Of a stretch of 7,589 nt of DNA, positions 1 to 5,897 are shown in pieces (within the stretch, counting starts at the first letter, position 1; the number at the start of each line of letters is the position of its first letter). Position numbers and translations under genes: made by a program. Where the stretch lies: NCBI GenBank assembly GCA_007132395.1, contig SLOR01000203.1:1-7589 (forward strand). The letters are read 5' to 3'. The notes beneath the pieces were generated by a model. That model was not told the origin of the DNA. It ran no database searches and saw only the letters and a list, made by a program, of their open reading frames with translations. This DNA is from Bacteroidales bacterium. GTDB taxonomy: Bacteria; Bacteroidota; Bacteroidia; Bacteroidales; UBA7960.

Positions 1-638
1 TCCTCAAGGGCTTCTGTTTCCAGGGGATTATCAGCAGAAAACTCAACCTCGTCAAGGGTCCAGTTTACAAAATGGTATCCTGTTGCGGGGGTTGCTTCCA
101 GGGTAATGGTCTGACCATGCTGGTAGTTACCGGTTCCTTCCACGGTACCGGCTCCCGGAATATTCACCTCTGCTTCAACAGCATACACCTTAATGGCAAA
201 AACAGCAATAAGATTGCGGTCATCTTCGGCTATAAAAGTATATTCAGTATCCGTCGAAACGGCGCTGCCGTTTTCCGTCCACGCGAATAATTCATATCCC
301 ACAGCAGGTTCAGCCACCAGGGTTACTTCATCGCCGTGCTCATATTCACCGGTCCCGCTAACCACATTGCCAAATGCCGGATTGTTGGGCACCGCGTTGA
401 TAGAATATACATTAACTGCAAAATGCGCTGTAATACCCATATCCCGGTCCAACACCATAGAGGTGGGGTTTTCATCGCCTTCCAGATCTCCGCTCCAATG
501 GGTAAAGTGTCTGCCGGTATGTGGAACTGCTTCCAGGTTAAGTTCGGTTACCTCATCAAACATCATGGGCGTAACATATTCCACTCCATTCACTTCAACA
601 TCGCCATCACCCTCTGTAAATACATGAAGCAGGTAATA
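1..638 (-). repeat. InlB B-repeat-like tandem modules within the protease (two complete, one cut by the window edge)
   Basis: Three consecutive modules of about 75 residues occupy residues 1542-1616, 1617-1690 and 1691-1753 (the last is cut by the edge). Each runs as a strand with VYxI/V or similar, G-x-G with V, a Y/E-H-G-x-x-V/I-T-L turn, then A-x-P-x-x-G-Y/R, a Trp (W1590-type position), and a closing hydrophobic strand ending in AxFA or AVFA. This is the pattern of the divergent InlB B-repeat family, a small beta-grasp-like domain in surface proteins of many bacteria. The second and third copies are clearly closest (TGEYEHG versus TGNYQHG); the first is more diverged. They probably act as a stalk or binding segment outside the cell. 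The copy number is unknown because the array continues beyond base 1. Confidence 0.75.
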
Positions 639-3600
639 TTCGGGGGTAGTAAATTCCAGTTCTACAATTTCGGAATCACCGGTAGTATACCTGGTTCTTA
701 CACCTGCAGTAAATAAAGTATTGCCAGGCAAGCCGGTAAAGAGGAAATGGGTAGTTTCGGGATCTGTAGAGGCAACAAGTGCTTCATCAAGATAGATATC
801 AAAACCAAGGGTAGCTTTACCCATTCGGCTCATGCTATAAGCAAAGCCTTTGGCTGATTTGGCGTCTTCAGGTACAGGAGGTGCATTTGAGACAACATAT
901 GTTCCGGGAGTTCTGGCGCTATTACCAAACACAATATGGTCAAGAGAAACAGCTGCACCATCGTCCTGCACAACATTAAACGCAATCCTTATGGGGCCAT
1001 CATACGCTGAAAGATCCAGCACAGTTTCGTACCATACAAAAGTCTCAAACACCCCTTCATCATTTTCCGTCCAGATGGAGGTCCAGGTTAGCCCATCATC
1101 CTGGGAAATTTTCACATGCAAATCGGAGTTATTATAAGGGCTGACACTCCAGTAATAACTTGTGTTCCACCAAAAGCTAAGCTGAGTATTCTCTGAGGCC
1201 AGTAACGAGGGTGAAATAATCCAGGTGTCAATATCATATCCCCATTCTACCCGGGCGAAATAATTACCATCAGGTGCTGCAGTCCCAAAGGCCACATGCC
1301 AGTAAGTAACATTTCCCGCAGATCCCGGAGTGCCAGGCCCCTGAATAAATTCATCCCAGGCATCAAAAGTTTGATCTTCAAAAGAATCAGCAAAATAGCT
1401 ATCACCTAAAATATTGTTCCAGGAGAAAAGGATTTCTCCCAACACATCGGTTTGTTCTGCCACCAGGCCGTAAGGCGCAGCCAGGGTTTCTATGAGTTCA
1501 AAATTGAAAACCACAGCATTATCCCAGACTTCAAGATCCGTATCTTCCAGCAGATCGAACCCATCCAGATCAATCAGGATATCATATATGCCTTTCCAAA
1601 CCTCCTCAAAAACTACTATACCATTTTCCGGCACAATTTGAACGTATTCAAATTCAGGATTTCCATCCTGATTAACCAGCACTACTTCTGCTCCCTGTGG
1701 ACTGTCACCCGAATTGGTAGTAATATTTAGGGTTACCTCTGCATACATATCCTTTGGCAAGGTATTGGAAAATGCCGGTGGCGACAACACATCGTTGGTA
1801 TATACAGCTACTACAGCATACTGGTAAACACCCGCATCTAGGGCGTCCCAGTTTTCGTCCAGGTATTCCAACCCGGTAACACCAGTAACGATTTCAATCC
1901 ACAAATCATTATCTTCCTTCTGAGATTCAAGGAAACGATACACATTGTAAGATTCCAGCACCCTGGCATCATGCTGCCGGGGGTAGTTCATTCCGGCAAT
2001 ATCTATGGGATTTCTGAATTTACCATCCTTTGCAGCAGGATTTACTCCCTGCTTGGGGATAGAACCTACAAATAAATCCCTGATATCAATTTTATCGCCG
2101 CCCACAGAAATATTATCAATAGCCCAGGCAAACCAAAGCCCTTGACCGTCGCCATCCACATTATTCCAGGCAATATGAATATCCTGCCCGGTGTAGGCTG
2201 ACAAATCTATGATAGCAGGAGCATAGTAATAGTTTTCGCCGGGAGGCAAATCGCTGGCATTCCACAAAATTGTCCAGGAGTTCCCTCCATCGGTGGATAC
2301 CTTCGCGTAATAGTTATCTGCATTTACAGAACCATTGGAGCCATAATACCAAAATACAAGCTCGCCGGGAGGGCATGTAAATTCAGGCGTTATGAGCCAC
2401 TCATCCTGGTGATCGTAACTCCACATGATAAATGCCTGGTAATCTCCGTCCTGAGGAGTAATACCTCCATCATCAAAAGTGACTTCGCCTGTAATATGCC
2501 AGGTATAGGCTCCCACAGCACCAGACCCGGTATTGTTGATAATGCGTGTCCATCCATCGGGAATAACTCCTTCTTCAAAACTTTCATTCCATGTTTGCCC
2601 GGATACAGCTTCGCCCCAGGTCAGTTGCACATTATTTTCTTCTGTTATCTCAGCCACTACATTGGAGACAGGATAGGCTATTTCCAGCAGGGTAATAGTA
2701 CCCAGGTCCACATCCTCTTCAAAAACCTCCACTTCTTGCTGATAAGACTGGTAATCCGCAATGGTAATCTGTAACTGATAGTTGTTATTGGCAAAGACTC
2801 CAGGAATACTGAAATTCCCTTGCTCATCGGTTTGGGTGAAATAATTATCGTACCCGGTAAGTTGTACATTTGCACCCGGCAAGCCTTCTCCCGGCAAATC
2901 ACTTCTATCTACAAAACCACTTACAGTAACTACGGTAAAAGGCTCAAGGCTCAGGTTAAGGGTATGGGTTTCGCCTGGTTCCACCATCAGGGTTTCAGAA
3001 TTGTCATAATAACCGAACAGGGAAGCTGTTATCGTGACTTCTCCACCCAATACGTAAGGGAACGAATACTCACCATTTTCATTGGTGTGGGTAATAAGAT
3101 CAGTACCTTCAACATGCAACATTACTCCCTGAAGAGGAGTACCAGTGTTTAGTTCAGTAACCATGCCCCCGACACTACCAAAATTACTTACATCAAACAA
3201 TAAGGTAGTGTTGGGTACTGCAGGTCTAAGGGTATTACTACCACCGGTTTGAGGGTTCGCCGGATCATAGATAAAGGAATCTGAGACCCCTTGCCGTGTC
3301 CTGTCGGGATACTGCGTGGTGGTGGTTGCAAAAAACCGATCATTAGCAGAGTAAAATGCATCCTCAAAAACCCTGTGTGTGGTAATCATCAGATTGCCTC
3401 CACCGTACATAAAAGGATTATCAAGTGGTATAACGATTACATTCTGACCGCTGGGAAAATCAACCGTGCCTTCAAATACCAGCTGATGGTCTGCAGTAGA
3501 CACAAAATCATTGCCCATCTGCTCAAGGTCTGTAATCCCCATGTAAATACGTATTTCTCTGTTGGATAAATCCGTTGTAAAGGAGTTTTGGTACAACACC

Positions 3601-5261
3601 GCATTAATATCCCCTCCCAGTCCCTGCATTTCTTCAGGATAATAGATGGTTTGGGTAAGGCTGTTTTTCCAGTAAAAATCGAAAGGAATTCTGAATGTAG
3701 GTATGGTAGCTTCAGTACCAATATCTATGGCCACAAGATCCCCCACATACAATGTAGCAGGATTGGAACGACCCGTTCCTCCGACACCGGCCTGATTGGA
3801 CGCCGTAATCTCGTAATAATATACACCTATACCTGGCACTTCGGTATCAACAAATGCAGTTTCTGTAAGCCCTGAAGCAAGTTCCGTTTCATCCGGAAAG
3901 CGAACTACACTAAAGGTTAAGGAAGCCTGGTCAAACCAGCCATTATTAAGGCCACTCTCCGGGGCGTCCCAGGTAATAAATCCATCGTTACCCTGTGCTG
4001 CAAGTACAACATTTTCAGGTTCTCCTGGCAAATCCTCACCTACAAACACCATAGCTGAAGCTGGCAAGCCCTCTCCTGCAGCATTTTCGCCTACAACCAC
4101 ATAACTATAGTTACCTGCCTCTGCAAAATCTGTATCCGTATAGCTCTCTTCTCCTCCTATTACGGGGTTATTAACGGTATGAATAAGTTCTCCATTCCTA
4201 TAGAGTCTCACCTCATTAAGTTGCGTGAGAGCAGAACCATCGACAGTTTCATCAGGGTTTGTCCAGCTGATATCAGCAGATAGCGCTCCCATTTCGCCGG
4301 GTACAACAACAAAGTTGGTGGATGCCTGGGGAGCCAATGGGTCGGCAAATTCCACATATTGCCCTATCCAGTCTTCAAAGTAGCTGACTCTTGCGTACAC
4401 ACCGGGATAGTTGGGTAATGCACAGCTATTCCCCCAGCTGGTAATCCCTGCAAGCTTCCAACCGCCGGCACCATCGGGCACAGCAAGAGGGCCGCCACTA
4501 TCGCCCTGACAAGCATCAATACCTCCTGAGGCCATATCGCCTGCACACAGCATATCATCGGTAATACTTCCTGGGGAATACCCCCCCGGGTTCATGGCCT
4601 CTGCATTAGACACAATGGGCACCATAACCACCTGCAGAATGTTTGAAGAAGGTCCGCCGGCCGATAATGCTCCCCAGCCCGTAACAGCAGAAAAAATTCC
4701 GGGGTTGGTCAACCCGGCATTGGCATCAGCCTGGGTAACAATTGGAATTGCTTTAGCATTAGGACCAGAGAGATCCAGCGGGCTTTCCAGCCTGAGCAAT
4801 GCAATATCATTGGCCCAACTTACCGGATTGTTAAAGTTGGGATGGGTGAAATATTCAACAACATTAATATCCTGCCCTGTTGTATGGTTTCTATTGGTAA
4901 CACCGGCCCTGATGTATTGAGCTGTCCAGCTTCCGGTAAGGCAATGCGCAGCAGTTAAAATCCACTCTTCATGGATAATGCTTCCGCCGCAGAATTGGGT
5001 ACTGCCCTGCATCAGAGCAACCTGCCAGGGGTAGTCGGCAATATCGGCGTCCTCCCCGCCAACAATACGGCCCGAACGCCAGCCATGTTCATCCATAAAC
5101 GACTGAACTTCGGGAGGGATGTCCTTCAATTCGTCATTTTTCAAATTCAGTTCGCTATGGAGCTTTTCTTTTTCCTGCGGGCTCAATTCTTCAAACTGGG
5201 CCATCAGGGTTGTTGCCCCCATAAGCAGAAACATGGTAAGAAATAGTAAAGTTCTCTTCAT
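1..5261 (-). CDS. Secreted trypsin-like (S1) serine endopeptidase with large C-terminal multidomain adhesin-like region; 3' end outside window
   Basis: The frame is open for 1753 codons plus two bases, with no stop before the window edge. The start is the ATG at 5261, chosen because a signal peptide follows at once: K2-R3, hydrophobic L5-M20, and likely cleavage at A21|Q22. Gln at +1 is common in Bacteroidota exported proteins. Residues 22-65 are a propeptide ending in Arg, followed by the classical new N-terminus IVGG (66-69). The S1 domain (66-305) shows TAAHC with His106, NDIALL with Asp152 and GDSGGP with Ser255. Asp249 sits six residues before the Ser, and with the SWG and PGVY motifs this predicts cleavage after Arg/Lys. 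Downstream modules are FN3-like (about 309-411 and 413-508), a beta-rich module (509-695), carboxypeptidase-regulatory-like domains (696-774, 775-861, and a divergent one at 1172-1258), two FN3 domains interrupted by choice-of-anchor J domains (893-1055 and 1292-1446), and InlB-like repeats (1542 onward). The product is presumably extracellular or surface-bound. Its natural substrate cannot be read from the sequence. Identification of the protease is firm; the boundaries of the later domains are by eye. Confidence 0.93.
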   Translation of the reverse strand, partial: MKRTLLFLTMFLLMGATTLMAQFEELSPQEKEKLHSELNLKNDELKDIPPEVQSFMDEHGWRSGRIVGGEDADIADYPWQVALMQGSTQFCGGSIIHEEWILTAAHCLTGSWTAQYIRAGVTNRNHTTGQDINVVEYFTHPNFNNPVSWANDIALLRLESPLDLSGPNAKAIPIVTQADANAGLTNPGIFSAVTGWGALSAGGPSSNILQVVMVPIVSNAEAMNPGGYSPGSITDDMLCAGDMASGGIDACQGDSGGPLAVPDGAGGWKLAGITSWGNSCALPNYPGVYARVSYFEDWIGQYVEFADPLAPQASTNFVVVPGEMGALSADISWTNPDETVDGSALTQLNEVRLYRNGELIHTVNNPVIGGEESYTDTDFAEAGNYSYVVVGENAAGEGLPASAMVFVGEDLPGEPENVVLAAQGNDGFITWDAPESGLNNGWFDQASLTFSVVRFPDETELASGLTETAFVDTEVPGIGVYYYEITASNQAGVGGTGRSNPATLYVGDLVAIDIGTEATIPTFRIPFDFYWKNSLTQTIYYPEEMQGLGGDINAVLYQNSFTTDLSNREIRIYMGITDLEQMGNDFVSTADHQLVFEGTVDFPSGQNVIVIPLDNPFMYGGGNLMITTHRVFEDAFYSANDRFFATTTTQYPDRTRQGVSDSFIYDPANPQTGGSNTLRPAVPNTTLLFDVSNFGSVGGMVTELNTGTPLQGVMLHVEGTDLITHTNENGEYSFPYVLGGEVTITASLFGYYDNSETLMVEPGETHTLNLSLEPFTVVTVSGFVDRSDLPGEGLPGANVQLTGYDNYFTQTDEQGNFSIPGVFANNNYQLQITIADYQSYQQEVEVFEEDVDLGTITLLEIAYPVSNVVAEITEENNVQLTWGEAVSGQTWNESFEEGVIPDGWTRIINNTGSGAVGAYTWHITGEVTFDDGGITPQDGDYQAFIMWSYDHQDEWLITPEFTCPPGELVFWYYGSNGSVNADNYYAKVSTDGGNSWTILWNASDLPPGENYYYAPAIIDLSAYTGQDIHIAWNNVDGDGQGLWFAWAIDNISVGGDKIDIRDLFVGSIPKQGVNPAAKDGKFRNPIDIAGMNYPRQHDARVLESYNVYRFLESQKEDNDLWIEIVTGVTGLEYLDENWDALDAGVYQYAVVAVYTNDVLSPPAFSNTLPKDMYAEVTLNITTNSGDSPQGAEVVLVNQDGNPEFEYVQIVPENGIVVFEEVWKGIYDILIDLDGFDLLEDTDLEVWDNAVVFNFELIETLAAPYGLVAEQTDVLGEILFSWNNILGDSYFADSFEDQTFDAWDEFIQGPGTPGSAGNVTYWHVAFGTAAPDGNYFARVEWGYDIDTWIISPSLLASENTQLSFWWNTSYYWSVSPYNNSDLHVKISQDDGLTWTSIWTENDEGVFETFVWYETVLDLSAYDGPIRIAFNVVQDDGAAVSLDHIVFGNSARTPGTYVVSNAPPVPEDAKSAKGFAYSMSRMGKATLGFDIYLDEALVASTDPETTHFLFTGLPGNTLFTAGVRTRYTTGDSEIVELEFTTPEYYLLHVFTEGDGDVEVNGVEYVTPMMFDEVTELNLEAVPHTGRHFTHWSGDLEGDENPTSMVLDRDMGITAHFAVNVYSINAVPNNPAFGNVVSGTGEYEHGDEVTLVAEPAVGYELFAWTENGSAVSTDTEYTFIAEDDRNLIAVFAIKVYAVEAEVNIPGAGTVEGTGNYQHGQTITLEATPATGYHFVNWTLDEVEFSADNPLETEALE
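639..2939 (-). repeat. Tandem duplication inside the protease: regulatory-like domain plus FN3 split by a choice-of-anchor J domain, twice
   Basis: Residues 775-1171 and 1172-1541 have the same order of parts. Each starts with a carboxypeptidase-regulatory-like beta sandwich (775-861; 1172-1258, more divergent) and goes on to the first strands of an FN3 fold (VQLTW near 880; ILFSW in the second). A choice-of-anchor J domain is inserted there (893-1055; 1292-1446), and then the rest of the FN3 fold follows (YNVYR to YAVVAVYT; FDIYLDE to AGVRTRY). The J domains begin with SFEEG..P.GW and SFEDQTFDAW, share K-x-S-x-D-x-G-x-x-W-T and LSAY, and end in AIDNISVGG and LDHIVFGN. Choice-of-anchor J domains are common in Bacteroidota cell-surface proteins, where they are jelly-roll modules thought to bind ligands. 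The two copies are well diverged, so the duplication is old. Confidence 0.7.
3177..3737 (-). other. Beta-rich module of Bacteroidota secreted proteins (residues 509-695 of the protease)
   Basis: This segment lies between the second FN3-like domain and the first carboxypeptidase-regulatory-like domain. It opens with IPFDFYWKNSLTQTIYYPEEM, then alternates beta strands: REIRIYMG, HLVFEGTVDFPSG, VIVIPLDNPFMYGG and NLMITTHR. The string of motifs (small hydrophobic box with Q-x-I-Y, then IYMG, F-x-G-x-V, I-x-L-x-x-P-F-x-Y, N-L-x-I) resembles a module I recognise from many Bacteroidota extracellular proteases and sorting-domain proteins, but I cannot give it a family name with confidence. A jelly-roll fold is inferred from the strand pattern. 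It has no cysteines and no obvious catalytic residues. Confidence 0.5.
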
Positions 5262-5308
5262 GATTAATAGGTTTTGGTTAACAATATCAGGTAGAAAAAA
5301 CTTGAGTT

Positions 5309-5337
5309 CAAATTCAATAAATATCTTATTATCTAAA
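5309..5337 (-). promoter_or_regulatory. Candidate Bacteroidota-type promoter for the protease gene
   Basis: Read on the minus strand, TTTA (5337-5334) is followed after 17 bases by TGAATTTG (5316-5309). The Bacteroidota primary sigma consensus is TTTG or TTG at -33 and TAnnTTTG at -7, with about 17-23 bases between, so each box has one mismatch. Transcription would start near 5303, giving a leader of roughly 40 bases to the ATG at 5261. That leader has no Shine-Dalgarno sequence, which is usual in this phylum. In such AT-rich DNA a one-mismatch pair can arise by chance. Confidence 0.35.
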
Positions 5338-5370
5338 CGATACCAGAACCAAAACCAAATAAAACCGCAT

Positions 5371-5480
5371 TGTCTGAAGCGGGGGCATGGGAGGATAGCC
5401 CTTATATCCTTTCAGAATACGGAAAGGGAAAGCATGGGGATGACTTCCCGTTGTCGGATGAAAACAGTAAGGGGTTTTGG
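5371..5480. other. GC-richer island with bipartite hairpin in the intergenic region
   Basis: The segment has about 50% G+C in an otherwise roughly 25% G+C spacer. It contains TCTGAA (5373-5378) pairing with TTCAGA (5411-5416), and AGGATA (5392-5397) pairing with TATCCT (5405-5410). The two right arms are adjacent, while the left arms are separated by 13 G-rich bases, so the fold is a 12-bp stem with a one-sided bulge and a 7-base loop. A competing hairpin, CTTTC (5409-5413) with GAAAG (5422-5426), and a weak GGGGA/TTCCC pair (5436-5440/5445-5449) lie beside it. GCATGGG occurs twice (5385-5391 and 5432-5438). It could be a dispersed repeat, a gene remnant or a structured leader; the sequence does not decide. 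Confidence 0.4.
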
Positions 5481-5635
5481 AAATATTCGGATTGCATAGA
5501 AGAATAGAGTATCGGCAAAACAAGCAGTTTACATACAACAAACTATATTTTCCAATCTAAGGTATTAAATATATCGTTTAATGCAAAAAATTTGCAAATA
5601 AATTCTAAAATAATTTAACACAATTTCCCAAACCC

Positions 5636-5667
5636 ACTGTGATCAAGACATCACAGTTGTTAAACAA
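5636..5667. promoter_or_regulatory. Perfect 8+8 inverted repeat with adjoining 11-bp palindrome (candidate operator)
   Basis: ACTGTGAT (5636-5643) and ATCACAGT (5650-5657) are perfect inverted copies around the 6-base spacer CAAGAC. The right arm overlaps by one base a second palindrome, TTGTT-A-AACAA (5657-5667). The first element has the form expected of a site for a dimeric helix-turn-helix regulator, or of a small cruciform. It contains TGTGA and TCACA, the half-sites of the CRP/FNR family, but eight bases apart instead of the usual six. It lies about 200 bases upstream of the sucA -7 box and about 320 upstream of the protease box, far for a simple repressor but usable by an activator or a looping regulator. 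Confidence 0.45.
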
Positions 5668-5858
5668 ATCTCTATTCGAAAAACCTGTTACCATATAAAG
5701 GGCGCAATAAACTAAATAAACCGATTGGATAAAAAACAAACCAATTCCAACTTCATTTTAATACATGGCGACTTTTATAAAAAAAAGATTCAACCATATT
5801 AAACAAATCCCTTCTTAATTCTTTATTACATAATCATCACCCAATAATCAAATAGTAT

Positions 5859-5866
5859 TAAATTTG
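5859..5866 (+). promoter_or_regulatory. Bacteroidota -7 box (TAnnTTTG) of the sucA promoter
   Basis: TAAATTTG matches the -7 consensus TAnnTTTG exactly, and I found no other exact match on the plus strand of the intergenic region. It would start transcription near 5873, leaving about 25 untranslated bases before the sucA ATG. No TTG/TTTG -33 box is found 17-23 bases upstream, so the promoter may be weak or activator-dependent. The leader (ACGACTTCCGAAACTAATACGT) has no Shine-Dalgarno sequence. Confidence 0.5.
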
Positions 5867-5897
5867 TATCAAAACACGACTTCCGAAACTAATACGT

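Larger units (their letters stand above)
5262..5897. other. 636-bp divergent intergenic region, no gene
   Basis: This is the shared upstream region of the protease (leftward) and sucA (rightward). Most of it is strongly AT-rich: hand counts give 15 G/C in 60 bases at both 5581-5640 and 5761-5820. The exception is 5371-5480, with about 55 G/C in 110. Short open frames cross the GC-richer part on both strands, but none has a ribosome site or a recognisable product. The supported contents are two candidate promoters, one strong inverted repeat with a neighbouring palindrome, and a hairpin-forming island, each listed separately. Apart from a 5+5 ATTGG/CCAAT pair at 5724-5745 and the palindrome ATTTGCAAAT at 5590-5599, nothing else stands out. 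Confidence 0.8.

Noticed and set aside
72..4920. Many short open frames on the plus strand (for example 193-627, 2409-2774, 2820-3152, 4594-4920)
   Set aside because: They lie antisense to the continuous minus-strand reading frame of the protease, which carries recognisable domains throughout. Their products are rich in Ser/Thr/Ile with no coherent motifs.
5119..5499. 126-residue plus-strand open frame overlapping the protease start and the spacer
   Set aside because: Half of it is antisense to the protease signal peptide and propeptide, and the rest is spacer sequence. It resembles no known protein.
5329..5541. 70-residue minus-strand open frame in the intergenic region
   Set aside because: It has no ribosome site, no recognisable product and odd composition (Cys/Pro/Tyr-rich), and it coincides with the GC-richer island, which explains the lack of stops. 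It could be a remnant, but there is no evidence that it is expressed.
5583..5599. GCAAA-AAA-TTTGC and ATTTGCAAAT palindromes
   Set aside because: They are short and A/T-dominated in a roughly 25% G+C region, where such palindromes are expected by chance. They are not at a useful distance from either promoter.
5636..5657. Calling the inverted repeat a CRP binding site
   Set aside because: The TGTGA and TCACA half-sites are 8 bases apart, not the 6 required by CRP, so the regulator is left unnamed.
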